From: Bidens hawaiensis
Lineage: Eukaryota; Streptophyta; Magnoliopsida; Asterales; Asteraceae
Direction of reading: 5' to 3'
Assembly: GCA_021521415.1 (NCBI GenBank)
Contig: JAIQDT010005463.1
Span: 1-64,000 of the forward strand
Length of the DNA: 64,000 bases
This document shows positions 1 through 13,151 of the stretch, in pieces. The notes under the pieces are model-generated. The model had not been told where the DNA came from, made no database searches, and saw only the letters and a list, made by a program, of their open reading frames with translations. Position 1 is the stretch's first letter; every line of letters begins with the position of its first letter. A program made the translations under genes and the position numbers.

Positions 1-1532
1 TGCCCAAGATCAAATCTTTATGAAATTTCGGTGATTCTCTCATTTAATATCATATATTCTTCCTAAACAAGTAAAAAGCCCACAAATAGTTCGTTTTTGT
101 AATCTCTATATAAACAAGCCTCATTCATCTACCACAAAACTTTACATAAACCCTAACAAGCAGCCCTCAGCAGTCATTAACCTCTTCCATCTCATATTCT
201 CTCGGTTTTTGGTGTCTTGTTGAAGAACCGCTCATAAGCCGGTTGACTTTGCAAGTCTAATGATCTTTGACTCGATATATCTCCTTGTTCGTTCACTTTC
301 TGGGTAAGTTGTAAACTGAGTTTTCGTTCATAAACATTCCCTTGTCTATAACCTTTAATCAATTTCTGAGATTGAAGGGTATTGACTGGTCAATTGCTTT
401 AAAACCCGATAAAGGGTAAAACCGTCAACAACTTTGACTTATCGTTTTCTCATAGTTCTGGTCAAACGTTCGGTCCAGAAGACTTTTATTCTCTAAAATA
501 AATTTTAAGGCTACTGACCAAAACCCGAATTCCGACTTGCTGTTCGGATTATGGTCAGTACCAGCTCACTTAAATTTTAAATATAAACATATCTAGAGTT
601 CTAAACGTCCGTTTGGATTGATTCCAGCGGCCACGGGTTCGTTTTTAATTGTATTATCATATCTCACAATTTCATATTCTGATCATTTATAACATTTGAC
701 CTGTAGTGGACGACTTGCTTATTCCATAGCTCGTTTAATCGCATTTACTAATCACTTATCATTGATCTAAGGTGAGTTTAATCATTCCACTTTTTATACA
801 CTTTTTTCAAAAATTTTGGGTACATATGCGTACTTACTCATATTTTCTATCCTATATATATACACAAACTCGCTAACATGATCATTGTGTGAATATCAGT
901 TGAATGCTATTTGCCAATTGCTACATGTTTAATTGCTTACTTGACAACATTCGGAGACGTCCAACATGTACCCTTTGTATAGGGTTCTCATTAGTATGAT
1001 CATACGACCGTCTTAGTAACCAGAGTCCGATTCGCTTGGCGAAGGTAAACTAACAAATTGTAGTCATTGTAATCAATGCCCAATTCGCTTGGCAACGATT
1101 CATTGGCTTACTAATACAACTTGATTATGGTTTATTAAGGTTTGATTGATTATTACCACATATATTAGTTTGCGCATTTAACACTTATCATTTATCATTT
1201 ACCTATTATATATATTATTGTTGTGTCAAAATTTGGTGATCATCTCACTCAACATGTGTTGTTGACAAAATCCATTCTCTACGCATATGCAGGTTGCTTG
1301 TTATTAAAGATTGAAGTTGTACACTTAGACAAGACCTTAGGATATAAATAAGACATTCATTATTTGAGTTTCCATTCATGTATTTAAATTGTCCATTATA
1401 TTTGAATATTGTGTGTAATCTTGTCATAAAATAATTAATTAGATATTGTCACCTTTTATGTATGATAGTATTTTCGAGCTGTGAGCAATCGGATCATGCC
1501 CCGGCATTTCCTCCTTAGGTTGGGATGTGACA
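1..1532 (+). repeat. 5' LTR of the gag-only gypsy element (truncated by window)
   Basis: This matches 5065-6601 almost base for base, with scattered substitutions and small indels. It ends in TGTGACA directly before the primer-binding site. A TATA box (TATATAAA, 107-114) begins the R/U5-like transcribed part. The 183-base open frame on the minus strand near 1245-1427 recurs in the other LTR and is not a gene. Confidence 0.9.
107..114 (+). promoter_or_regulatory. LTR TATA box
   Basis: TATATAAA is followed by a pyrimidine-rich leader. The same box is conserved in the other LTR at 5171-5178. It is the likely RNA polymerase II start signal of the element. Confidence 0.6.
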
Positions 1533-1535
1533 GAT

Positions 1536-1548
1536 TGGTATCAGAGCC
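1536..1548 (+). other. Primer-binding site, initiator Met-tRNA type
   Basis: TGGTATCAGAGCC lies 3 bases after the LTR end. It is the standard plant LTR-element primer site complementary to the 3' end of initiator methionine tRNA, and it fixes the orientation as plus strand. Confidence 0.9.
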
Positions 1549-2376
1549 GAAGGTTAAAAGATAGGTTCGTTAGAAATTGTCCTAGACATATGTTAGGAAC
1601 CCTATACGTGCTTATCTAAACTGCCTTATGTGCTATTTAATTGTTTACAGCTTAATTAGATTAATATTTTATTGTATTGTATTGTATTTTATTTATTTAT
1701 TGCATACACATACAAATTCTGAGGCTATGTCTCACATTCAAAATATTTTTCTAAATATTTTATTTTGGTAGATTATCTTTTATTGTGGGAAATTCTTTAA
1801 GAATTCTCGTGTTTTTTTTGCTCCCTCACCTTGAAGCATGGGGGTATGACAAATGTTATACAACCGTAACTTTAAGTGGTACCCGTAACCGGCTAAATGG
1901 TTGCGTGGTAAACATAACCGGCTAAACGATTATACTTCCAAATTTTGTTTCAGTTATTTTAAATTTATTTGATTCGTTGTTTCGATATTTAGTTGAGTCA
2001 GTTAAAAGCCATGTCATGGTCCGAACAACTCCATTGATTTGATAATTCGTTAATTAGTTAGGTCAGTTAAACGCCATGTACACGCTCATGGGCTGACCAA
2101 CTCAATTGTTAATTACACGTTATTTGAATTGGGCAAACAAATTGCCATGGAACGCTCATGGGAGGCCAATTCACAAACTTTATGTTGCTTTATCTAGTTT
2201 GGCCATTCAAATTGCCATGGAAAGCTCATAGGAAGTCAACTCCTTTGAAATGTTTTATTATTTTATTTGGAAAATTTTATAAACATTATTTATTCACTTA
2301 AATGCTTCAAACTTATACACATTATTTTAAACCTCGACTCATCCTCGAATCTTCACTAACACTAATTCATATACAT

Positions 2377-2407
<31 letters not shown>

Positions 2408-2487
2408 CGCATCTCTATATTTTCACATCAACTCGTTCCCACAACTTGCATGTCATCTTACACATTTTTATTGTCGATCCTCGTAGA
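1549..2487 (+). other. Untranslated leader of the gag-only element
   Basis: AT-rich non-coding DNA. It contains an internal degenerate repeat between about 1985 and 2245 in which GCCATG plus a CGCTCATGGG-like word recurs about every 65-80 bases. A CA/TA microsatellite lies at 2376-2408. No ORF with recognisable protein content is visible. Confidence 0.6.
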
Positions 2488-3768
2488 ATGTCTTCTCAAG
2501 CTCATCGTCGTAATCATCGCCGTTCTTCAACCCCTCATGATCGCCGTCTGGCTGCTAGAATCACTAAGGAGTTCACTGCTGCTTTACCCGAGATCATGGC
2601 CCAGCTGCAAAATATCAACTCCAATGGATCTGCTACTTCGCTACACCAAATAACTACCACTACAAGAACTTCACGAGTGCTAAGCTCCTCCGCTGGTTTG
2701 AACAAATGGAGAGCAAGTTTATCCACTGCGAATGTCCAGAAGATAAGTGTACCAGATTCGTGTCGAGCATCTTTGAGGAATGAGCTCTTACATGGTGGAA
2801 CTCTTATAAGGAAGGACCTCCACGGTGTTGAAGAAGTTTTGACTATGACTTGGGAGGAACTCAAGGAGGCAATGAAGAGAGAGTTTTGTCCTGAGCATGA
2901 ACTGCAAAGGCTCGAGACGGAGTTTCGGGAGCTTAAACAAATTAGTGGTGATAATTCAACCTACTCGAACCGTTTTAAGGAACTTAGCCTGCTAGTACCT
3001 CACCTTGTAACTCCTTTGGCTCGTGGTATTCAAAAATACATTCGTGGATTGCCGATGATTTTCCGTGATGATGCGGTTAGTCGAGACCCTTCTCGATCGA
3101 GGAAGCTATTGCTCTTGTTGCTTCACTGTCTGATGACCATGTCAAAGATGGAACTCTACCTAGTAAAGATGCTAAGCCTACTAGAACTCTAAGATCGATT
3201 CCTCTACCGATGCTAAGGCCGAAACCAAAACCACTTCGCACAATAATAACTCCTCTCACCACAAACATAAACCCAATAATCAAAACTATGCTGTTAACAA
3301 AGCCAACCCACAACCCTCCAACCAAGATGCCCCAAACAAGAAACCTTATACTGGACTTCACCCATTATGCTCCACCTGTAGATATCATCACCCTACCCAG
3401 TCCCCATGCCGTCTATGCACCCAATGCAATCGTTATGGTCATCTTGCTAATGTCTATCGTACACCGTCTACTCCTAAACCCCCTACTACTCATGCTTGCT
3501 ACAATTGTGGAGATCCTAGTCATCTTCATAATGCATGCCCTCAACTTATCCATGCACATCAAGCTCAAGCTATGCCTGCACCCTACTATACCACCAATGC
3601 TCCTCAAGTCCAACCCATCAACCATATCCGCTGCAAGCTCCTCTCGTCAATCAAGGTTCCTCATACATGATTCACCTTTATTCAACTCCATATCCACAAA
3701 CTCAAGTTTACCTAATTCACTTCAATCAAGCCCCACTGATGCAAGCTGTTCAAGTTCAACCTATCTAA
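2488..3768 (+). pseudogene. Decayed gypsy gag polyprotein
   Basis: Reading starts at MSSQAHRRNHRRSS. It passes through a frame-shifted stretch and then shows a retrotransposon gag core with LTWEELKEAMKREFCP-like wording, followed by LVPHLVTP and YIRGLP, typical of the plant gypsy gag domain (Retrotrans_gag). A CCHC knuckle (C-Y-N-C, then H, then C) is at 3497-3538, followed by a Pro/Gln/Tyr-rich tail. At least two frameshifts separate the N-terminal, core and knuckle parts, so no full-length protein can be made from this copy. Gag would package RNA in virus-like particles. The absence of pol downstream is a real structural feature, because only about 870 bases remain before the 3' LTR. Confidence 0.8.
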
Positions 3769-4619
3769 GTTATCCCAAATCCATCTACCGCTACTGCTCA
3801 AGTCATCATGGATCTAAGGACCTAAAGTGCTCCAAGTCAAGGGAATCAAGTCAATCGTTACTGAAGATCTTTGAAGACTTTGAAGATTTTATTGCTTAAT
3901 TTATTTCCATTTTAAGACTATCTTATCTTTCCGTTTATGCATCGTATTGACTCTTTAGTTATTTGTGACGTTTGGTGATTATTAGTTGAACTATGTTGCA
4001 CATTTCACCTTAAGAATGATGTTTCCTTTTATAATTCGTTAGGCTTTTGTACTTTTAGCTTATCATCTTATTGATATCCATCACAATTCATTATAGAGTC
4101 TGTTTCAAGGAATTCATTTTCTTTCGAACTTCCAAATTCTACCCTTAATAATTAAAAGACATAATAAGAATTACATGGTTATAATAATCCAACTCGCACA
4201 TTTATTATCTCTTAAATGTATATTTAAAATTTTCAAAACGTTTATTTTTTCAAAATAATGGTTTTAAATGTTTTATAACCCACATGATGGAACGAGTTGT
4301 GCGGACCATCCGACGATAAGGATAATTATGGTCCGGAACATAATTATTCAAATCCTCGCAAGGAAATCATAATACATACAATTGTGTGTCATGATTTAGA
4401 ACCGAAGGTAGCTTGGGTAACGGTACGAACGATGAGATGATAAGGACATGGTGGATACGCCACTGGTACATCCTATATATAAGTGCCCTTATCGGATTGT
4501 CATTTGAAGGGTTGCTTCGGTAATTGGAAGTTCTATGTTATGATATTTTTCTTAAAAGCTTAAATTGTTTTCAAAACAATGATGTTTTGGTTTTCCTTAA
4601 TTTCGGGACGAAATTCCAT
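3769..4619 (+). other. Non-coding DNA between gag and 3' LTR
   Basis: AT-rich sequence with no pol motif in any frame by eye. It is the position where an autonomous element would carry protease, RT and integrase. Confidence 0.6.
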
Positions 4620-4633
4620 AAAGTAGAGGAGAC
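4620..4633 (+). other. Polypurine tract of the gag-only element
   Basis: AAAGTAGAGGAGAC directly precedes the LTR start TGTAACA. It is the expected plus-strand priming site. Confidence 0.75.
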
Positions 4634-6601
4634 TGTAACATTTCGGGTTTTTATCGTATTCGGTTATTTCGTATGAATTTTATTCGGATCTAAATATTTA
4701 ATAAAACTTTTCATTTATGAGTCATCTAGTTTCCTAGTGTTTACATTAAGTCCTTCATGTTTCATTTATGGTTTATATTCCTAGCTATATCATAAAAGAT
4801 CTAATAAATGACAAATATCAAACTTAAAGGACTAAAAGTGACAAAGTGTGAAAGACCAACCCTCTGGTGGCCGGAGCGCTGCGCGACGGAAGGCCTAGGG
4901 CCGTCCGCGCGGCGCTATGTTTGTGCTGGGCAGATTCTTAACTCGATCTCGTTTCCTTTGTTCGTTTATGGTATAAAATCGTTTATGTTAAGCGTAATCG
5001 AAAGAATTAAGGAACAAGTAAACATATTATAGTCAAGACACAAATCCTAAATCATTTTCCTACTGCCCAAGATCAAATCTTTATGAATATTTCGGTGATT
5101 CTCTCATTTAATATCATATATTCTTCCTAAATGAGTAAAAAGCCCATAAAAAGTTCGTTTTTGTAATTTCTATATAAGCAAGCCTCATTCATCTGCGACA
5201 AAACTTTACATAAACCCTAACAAACAGCCCTCAGCCGTCATTAACCTCTGCCATCTCATATTCTCTCGGTTTTTGGTGTCTTGTTGAATAACCGCACATA
5301 AGCTAGTTGACTTTGCAAGTCTAAGGACCTTTGAGTCGATATATCTCCTTGTTCGTTCACTTTCCGGGTAAGTTGTAAAATGAGTTTTCGTTCATAAATA
5401 TTCCCTAGTCGATAACCTTCAATCAATTTCTAAGATTGAAGGGTATTGACTGGTCAATTGCTTTAAAACCCGATAAAGGGTAAAACCGTCAACAACTTTG
5501 ACTTATCGTTTTCTCACACTTCTGGTCGGATTCAATATTCGGTTCAGAAGACTTTTATTCTCAAAACAAAATTTTAAGGCTATTGACCAAAACCCGACTT
5601 CCGACTCGCTGTTCGGATTCTGGTCAATACCAGCTCGCTTAAATTTTAAATATAACATATCTAGAGTTCTAAATGTCCGTTTGGATTGATTCCAGCAGCC
5701 ACGGGTTCATTTTTAATTGTATTATCATATCTCACATATTCATATTCTGATCATTTATAACATTTGACCTGTAGTGTACGACTTGCTTATTCCATAGCTC
5801 GTTTAATCGTATTTACTAATCACTTATCATTGATCTAAGGTGAGTTTGATCATTCCCCTTTTTATACACTGTTTTCAAACGTTTTGGGGGGCATATGCGT
5901 ACTTAATCATATTTTCTATCCTATATATATACACAAACTCGTAAATATGATCATTGTGTATGTTGAATGCTATTTGCTAATTGCTACATGTTTAATTGCT
6001 TACTGGACAACATTCGGAGAGGTCCAACATATCCCCTTTGTATAGGGTTCTCATTAGTATGATCATACGACCGTCTTAGTAACCGGAGCCCGATTCGCTT
6101 GGCGTAGTTAAACCGACAAATTTTAGTCATTGTAATCAATGCCCGATTCGCTTGGCAACGATTCATTGGCTTACTAATACAACTTGATTATGATTTATTA
6201 TGGTTTGATTGATTATTACCACTAGATTGGTTTGCGCATTTAACACTTTTCATTTATCATTTATCATTTACCTATTATATATATTATTGTTGTGTCAAAA
6301 TTTGGTGATCATCTCACTCAACATGTGTTGTTGACAAAATCCATCTTCTACGCATATGCAGGTTGGTTGTTATTGAAGATTGAAGTTGGACACTTAGACA
6401 AGACCTTAGGATATAAATAAGACAATCATTATTTGAGTTTCCATTCATGTATTTAAATTGTTCGTTATATTTGAATATTGTGTGTAATCTTGTTATACAA
6501 TAATTAATTAGATATTGTCGCATTTTATGTATGATAGTATCTTCGAGCTTTAAGCAATCGCATCACGTCCCGGCATTTCCGCCTTTGGTTGGGGTGTGAC
6601 A
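4634..6601 (+). repeat. 3' LTR of the gag-only gypsy element
   Basis: Complete LTR of 1968 bases with TG...CA ends. Its first 430 bases include a GC-rich imperfect palindrome (4876-4915), unlike the AT-rich remainder. The TATA box is at 5171-5178. The rest matches window bases 1-1532. Confidence 0.9.
4876..4915. repeat. GC-rich imperfect palindrome in U3
   Basis: Left arm GCGCTGCGCGACGG pairs with right arm CCGTCCGCGCGGCGC around an AGGCCTAGG centre. It is CpG-dense in an otherwise AT-rich LTR and lies about 255 bases upstream of the TATA box. Confidence 0.7.
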
Positions 6602-8904
6602 AAATGGGCCCAAAATGGGCCCAAGTATTACTTCCGGTCGCAAGGGGGGAGCTCACCCCATTTTTTAGTATAACTTCATTAGAAAGTTTTTTAAACGTCA
6701 TTTTCAACTAAGTCCAACCCCAAAGCAGCTACAAAAAGCTGAGTTCTATCATTCCCTTCAAAAAAAACCTAGGTAATCTTGATTTTATATTGTTTTTTAA
6801 CTTAATAATATAGTTAATACCATATAAACATAGTTTAATTGCCAAAAATCATTCATAAACATGCAAAAATCCTAAAAATGGTCCAAAAACATGTTTTGAT
6901 CATACACATGGTTAGAAACCTGGTTTGATTTTTTGGCCATAAACACGGATTATAGGGTTTAAATGGCATTTTTACGTCTCAAAAGTTCGGTTTTATACCC
7001 TAGTCGAAACCCTAAGTTAAGGGGCTGTTGTATTGATGAAACTTGCTTGATTTGTGATATAGGACCTGTATCTAGCTTGCATATTAGCACAAGAACCTGA
7101 AAACTTGATTAGAAGTGCAAAAACGAACCAAAACCGCAAACACTAAGATTACTAACTAAACCGTATGACTCGTTTATTCTACAAGGCATTCTAACATGAT
7201 TTGGTTGACCTAAAGCCTCGACCTTACCAAATTCAATTACATCAGCCCTCGAGGCCATGTATTTACCAACACCATCCTTAGTTAATTCCGGGGACAAAGG
7301 ATTTCCAAACTATACCCGAAAGTTGTTAATTGTATCGAATACACGCGTTAACGAGTCATTTATGCACTTAGCAACCAACTCAGCCCCGTATGGACCAAAT
7401 TAAGTATAATTACAGCCAACAAGTCCACATGACAGTACACGAGTTGAATGGGTCGGCAATTCACTTGTACAACACACAAACTATCGATTAAACGCGAATT
7501 TGCGTTGTACCGACCCGTTTGAGGAACCGACAACCAATTCAGCCCCATTAACATAAAAATTAAGTTTTTCACAGCCCGTTTAACATACCGAGGCTACACA
7601 ATCTGAATTGGTTGTTAATCCCCTCAAACAACGCGCTAAACGCAACAATCAACAAACTAGACAACCGAAATCCTAGTTTTTCAATCTATCGACAATTGAT
7701 CAATCAAACGAGCTTAATAGCTCATGATACTAAAGCATAACATATATGACATACCTAGGAAGATGACAGAGCAAAACCTCACTTTAAACAGCCCCGACAA
7801 GAACACAATTGGACAGCCACCGGTTAAGCCTAAAACGAACGTATCGATCAACAATGAGTATAACATGCAGATTTTAGCATGCAAAAATGTATTTTATTAC
7901 ATAAGAAAACCAAATAAATAAATTATGAAATTTTTACCAGAGTTTAATAAATGTCCTTAGGTTTATAAGGATATTTTTATTATATTTTTCTAGTGCACAT
8001 AAAAATCATAAAAATTCCTCCAACACAGAAAGGTACGTGCGGCTATTTCAGTGCGCAGCAAAATGGTTTTATTTGTTTAAAAAAACATTACCAAACCAAA
8101 TTAAACAATTCCAATTGGTTGCAATCCTAATTCAAAATATGAAGTTCCAGAAGTGGGACCAACCAATTTGGACATTTCAAAAAAGAGTTATGATGTCGGG
8201 AAGACAGACCAGAATCTGTCACCCCGCATCAGCTTTGACACAAAATTTTATAAAATCATAAAAACCATTCAAATCTCGTCCAAAAATTAAAAATTGTACC
8301 TTTCTGGAAACTAGACTCAGAGTATAATATCATGGAATCAAGAATCAATCAAAAACATTCAATCTTCATCGAGTTAAAGACCAAACAATAAACGAGTACG
8401 AATCTGTCAGAAACTGTTATAATCAAAACTCAAACCCTAACATCTTTATGACATCTCTAGGGTTCAATAAACGGTTTAATGGTAAAAAAGACAATCTTGA
8501 TGTAATACTAACCTTATAGTGTATGGGACCTTGGAATTGGCTGGAAAAAAGAAAATTGAAGGAGTTGTGGCTGCTCCTGTAGCACCGATCCGACAGGGGA
8601 GAAGGAAGACAAAGATAGGGTTTAATATTATAAAACATTACACTTAGGCCCTCAAACTTGTAGAATGTAATATTTTGGACCGAAAGTTAATTAATATACC
8701 TACAAGAATGGCTAGGAGGTCCCTTAAGAATGCCAGATCGATCCTGGTTAATATACAAACTCTACAACGTGCACGCCGTTAAATGAAAATTAGTGGGCTT
8801 TACATACTAAACTAGCCTTCAAGGAATGAGAGGTGATGTCTTGATCAAAAAGATGGATAAATGGACTTTCAAAACGTATTACAAGGCTCCTAATTTAGAA
8901 GGAT
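6602..8904. other. Gene-free stretch, probable old minus-strand LTR
   Basis: No convincing protein in any frame. Read on the minus strand from about 8900 to 7700 it resembles plant gypsy LTR wording: a TTGGTCCAAAATATTACATT leader, then a CTCCCCTGTC-like leader, then a segment around TCTGTCTTCCC. The rest (6602-7700) is unassigned AT-rich DNA. Neither LTR ends nor target duplications could be fixed. Confidence 0.35.
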
Positions 8905-8999
8905 GAAACCCCGGATTTTAAACAAACATTTATAAATGATCTAGCCGATTAACGAAATTTACCGGCGTTACAAATGCGTTAATGCAGCAAATGTTATAA

Positions 9000-10097
9000 A
9001 TGGACAACGAAATTGGTACACACAATAAATGTCCACAACTTCTGAAATTATCTGAATTTGCATGGGAACCGAGGTTTCGTGCTCATTTTGGTTCAGTACA
9101 TCCAAGTAGTGTGCGATTTCTGGATGTCGTTTATAAGGCTCCTCTTGTAGGAAGTGACACACTTGGTTGGACTACGAAGGATCATGAGCATTATGAAGCT
9201 CAGGAGATTAAAGATTATGAAAGTGAGACCAAAGCTTACTTTACTCTCACGATGGCATTGCCCGAGCAAATCTTTCATCAGTACAGCACTATAAAGACCT
9301 GTGCTTCTCTATTTGCTACTTTAAAGACTCGAAGCTTGGGAAACACACTCGAGAGTAAAAAGACTCTAGTAAAATTTCAGTTTCGAAATTTTATTTTGTT
9401 GAAAAATGAGACTGTAGAAGAGATGATCAGTCGGTTCTATCATCTTGTTGTGGAAATGACTACTGTTAATCTCGAACCAACTGAGGTGGACAAGATTGAG
9501 ACTTTGAAGATTGCATTACCACTTTCTTATTCTACTTTCTTACTGGTGTTGAAGGAGAATGGTTATTTTCGTAACGATCAACTCACTGCTGAGCAATTCA
9601 TCAACAAATTAGAAGAAAGAGAATATGGCTTGAAATGCCAAACCTCGTTGAAGGATAATCAGAATCAAAATCCTTCTGTTTATGGTGGTTCATTACCTGT
9701 TAGTAATACTTCAAGCTCAGTCCCGATCACCGCATTCTTCACTCAGACATCACAAGAAGAGTCTACTAATGGTAATAGTTCGCCTAATGTATGTTTCATG
9801 GCGTCTAGTACCAACTTAGGTTCAAGTGCAAGTTCCTCAAGCTCTTTGCCTGACGTAAATCTTAAAGAAGCAGAGCAGTAGTTTGCTTTTGTTTGTGCGT
9901 TCATGATATCTTACGAACAACTTGTTGGGAGTAAGATTGCTACCAGTGAATTGAGTGATGAGGATTATGACCAGATCGACCCTGAGGATCTAGAGTTGAT
10001 GGATCTTAAGTGGAATATGGCTATGATAGTCAGGAAAGTGAAAAGATTCATGCAACGAAACTGGAAAAGATCTACCAACTCTAAACAAGAGAGTTAG
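9000..10097 (+). pseudogene. Copia gag, UBN2 capsid-like domain
   Basis: The frame opens with a short N-terminus (KCPQLLKLSEF) followed by a UBN2-like region: LFATLKTRSLGNTLESKKTL, then VEEMISRFYHLV, then QLTAEQFINKLEEREYGLK. This is the gag of SIRE-type copia elements. An in-frame TAG at 9879-9881 (probably from CAG) interrupts it, and the same frame continues (YEQLVGSKIA) to a stop at 10097. The product would form the particle shell. No functional protein is expected from this copy. Confidence 0.75.
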
Positions 10098-11970
10098 GTT
10101 TGACAAATTGAAAATCAAATGCTATAATTGTGGAGACTTTGGTCATTTCGCCAAAGAATCTGATAAGCCGAGGAAAGAATATTCGGGACCTCGTAATGCT
10201 GAGAGATCTTCAGGAAAGAGTTCATCTGGAACTGATCAGAATAAGAAGAATTCATCAGAAGGAGATCAGAATAAGCCGACTAACTCACAAGCTCTCGTTA
10301 CCAATGAAGGTTTGGATTGGTCTCAACGACTACTGGTAAATCAAGCCAACCTTGCTATGGTAGAACCCGTTGAACAATTTGAAGATGCGAGCGGTGATAA
10401 TTTATCAAAAGGAAGTGACACATCTGATTCAAAAACTAATTTTGATCATTCAGCACCTAAGCAAACCGAATTCTTTGCTTGTATGGGAAAGATTGAAGAG
10501 GTATGCACTAAATCTTCACTTAATGTATCTGCTAATGAATCAAAAGACATATTAACTTCCTAAGTTGTTACTGAGTGTACTGATTGTGTTGAACTTAAAG
10601 TCAAACTTGAGTCAGCTTTACAACAGAACACTAATCTCACAAATGAGCTTTTCATGGTCAATGAATGTTACAGACAAAAATCCAAATTATTGGAGCAATC
10701 GACATTGAAAATTAAAAATTTGACTGTTAGCAATCATGACCTAAAAGCTGAAGTTAATTGTAAAATTATGGTAGTTGAACAACATTTCCAGGAGATTCTC
10801 AAACTCCGACCTGCATTACCAAATTAGAGAACGAAATTTTGGAATTAAAAAATTAACTTGGAAAATTTCGAGACTCCTCATTTCTCTTAAACAAGATTAT
10901 TGAAGTCAATAATAATCATAAGAAAAAGGGTAAAGCAGGATTGGGTTATGTTGAGATTCCCCCTCCTTTCAAAGGAGATTACAGTAGCATTCCAGTTGTG
11001 GAGCAATCTACAAACCTAGAAATTCCTGTTGTTGATTCAGTCAAATCTGAAAATGTTGAAACAACTTAAGCAGCAATTCAAGAACCGATTCATATTAAGA
11101 GTAATTCAGTTTTTACTGAAAATGAATTGGACGGTTCAAGTGAGGAATTAACAGAGCCGAAAGTGATTGTCAAAAATGATAACGTACCTTCTGATAATCA
11201 CATTCTATGTGAACCTGAGGATTTTGAACAAGCTGTATATGGTTCAAAGCCCTCGGGTGATTCATTGAAAAAATCTAAGGTATCTTCTAAAGTTAAGAAA
11301 TCAGACAAGCTTTCAGTGTCTGATGAGGATTTGATGAAATTTATTAATCCTCAACCTGAAACTTCCAATGGGAAGGTTTTTAAGTTAAAAGGATTATCTA
11401 AAGTATTTTCAGACAAGGAAGTTCCGTTGAATCTTCTAACCCGAAATGATTAAAAGTGTCTTTCAAGATGATACTTCAAAAGTTACTGAACTTGAACAAA
11501 AATTTTATAAATCTAAATCAAAGAATGTTCAAGTGAATCCTATGGTCAATGTGTTTAACCCTATTAAGTTTGTGAAATCATCAGGAATTGAGGATTCATC
11601 GAATTCCACCAATCTTGAATTTTATAAAAATAAGAAGGGATTAACTCATGAGGTTTCAAAGTCAGTAACTATTGAAAAACCAAATATTGATATTCCTCAA
11701 CCTTTGCACAAAAACAAGACAAGTGTTTCACCACAATTATACTTAGACACTCGTTTGTGTTTTAAGTGTGGTGAAGCTGGTCATGTATCGAAGAAATGTA
11801 AAGCCAAGGTTGACAATATCAAGTCATCATCTAGACAACCTATTCACATGGTTGAAATGAATCATAAATTGAAATAAACTCAAGTTGATGATTCATTCAT
11901 AATGTATTCAAACGTCAACCAAAGAAAAGTGGTTCGGGTTGAAGTTCCTAATGTAATAAACAAATTCGTT
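10098..11970 (+). pseudogene. Copia gag C-terminal part with two zinc knuckles
   Basis: After a frameshift the gag continues with a knuckle at 10120-10161 (C-Y-N-C-G-D-F-G-H) whose last cysteine is serine (TCT for TGT). A low-complexity Ser/Lys/Glu-rich stretch spans 10200-11450. A second, intact CCHC knuckle is at 11758-11799 (C-F-K-C...H...C). Several stops break the frame, for example at 10561 and 11069. Two knuckles in an oversized gag are consistent with the SIRE lineage. The frame is cut at 11973 by a solo LTR and resumes at 13152. Confidence 0.7.
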
Positions 11971-11973
11971 GAC

Positions 11974-13146
11974 TGATGTGGTCTCAATTATATACAAAAT
12001 TATATATATTACCTATACTTTTAAGTGCTTTTGAGCCAAGTTTTTATTGAATATTACTAATATTTAGTTCATGTGTGAGTTTAATGGTTTCAAGAGACAA
12101 CGGGCTAAAATGGAATACTTTTGCTATTGATTAAGGGTTTAAACGGTTTTCGAGAATTGTTTATTGGGTTTTGATAATTAAAAGTTTTGATCAGATTTAT
12201 TGGATGTTATTTATGCGTATTTACTTTTGATTTGTGATTGAATGAATGTTTCACATGTCGCTTGATTGAATGTCTTTTGATTATAGGTGCATGTTAGAGT
12301 TGTTTACTATGTGTTTGCAACTTGTTTATGGTTTATTGAGCTCATTCACCATAGAAACTGATTTTTAGCATATTATTAGAAGTTTATATTCTTACTTGCT
12401 TAGATATCCGACGGGTGATAAGTTGTCGGGTTTGTCTTTGTTCTTAGGGTTTTAGGTTAAACTGTCTGACAGGAAGTTTGCCTAGTTTTTCTTAGTTTCA
12501 CGCTTACCCGTGTCCTTTAGATCTCTTCTAGACCACCCCGTGTACTTAGGTACATTGAGATAGTGAAACCGACGGGTTAGCTGTTTTTTAGGGTAATTAA
12601 TCGTAATTGGTGAACTGACAAGTGAGCCAATAAGCCGTTGCTTTTACATAATCTTTAGGATTTCCTCTTAGGTGACACCTTGAGAATGATTAGGGATCCA
12701 TTAGGTTTCCTAGGGTTCATATTTTTAGATTCCCGGTTCCAGTAGCATTTTCCCGTAACCGATAAAAGCCTGAGTCATCACAATTCGGATTCCTTGCCTA
12801 TGTAACGGCTTTCTCATTAGTGTTTTCGTCTAAGTCTTAGAATTTTAAGTTTAGTTTATTAGTTTAAATTAGTCTAAGTAATAATTAGTTTATAATAAAA
12901 TAAATAAAAATCCAAAAAGAATCTTTTTTTTAATTATTAGTTTATTTAGCTTTTAGAATCTAGTTTCGTTAATTTAATTAGTGTCTCTAGGGTTCGATAT
13001 TCCCGGACTTCCCATAGCTATTCTACACCCGATAGGTTCACTTGCCTGTTGCTAGTGGTTTGGTTTAGGGTATTCTAGGTTTTTATTACTCGCTGTGCTA
13101 GGTTGATTTATAGCATTATTTTTATATACCACTTTTAGGCACATCA
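11974..13146. mobile_element. Solo LTR inserted in the copia gag-pol frame
   Basis: The 1173-base insert begins TGATGTG and ends CACATCA and is flanked by a perfect 5-base duplication TTGAC (11969-11973 and 13147-13151). Removing it rejoins the copia reading frame (NKFVD followed by RAQPVCKN). TG...CA ends and a 5-base duplication indicate an LTR without its element. Its 3' part resembles the solo LTR at 27818-29619, so both belong to one family. A terminal-inverted-repeat transposon is a less likely reading. Confidence 0.75.
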
Positions 13147-13151
13147 TTGAC

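Larger units (their letters stand above)
1..6601 (+). mobile_element. Ty3/gypsy-type LTR element carrying gag only
   Basis: The first 1.53 kb repeats at 5065-6601, so two direct LTRs flank about 3.1 kb of internal DNA. The right LTR starts TGTAACA at 4634 and ends TGTGACA at 6601. Position 1 matches roughly base 430 of that LTR, so about 430 bases of the left LTR lie outside the window. An initiator-Met tRNA primer site follows the left LTR and a purine tract precedes the right one. Internally only a decayed gag and one CCHC knuckle are readable; I see no protease, RT, RNase H or integrase. The structure fits non-autonomous gag-only elements (TR-GAG type), mobilised in trans. The target duplication cannot be checked because the left end is missing. 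Confidence 0.88.

Noticed and set aside
7109..8638. Several 60-75-codon frames on both strands
   Set aside because: Short, overlapping, without domains; the stretch reads better as decayed LTR sequence.
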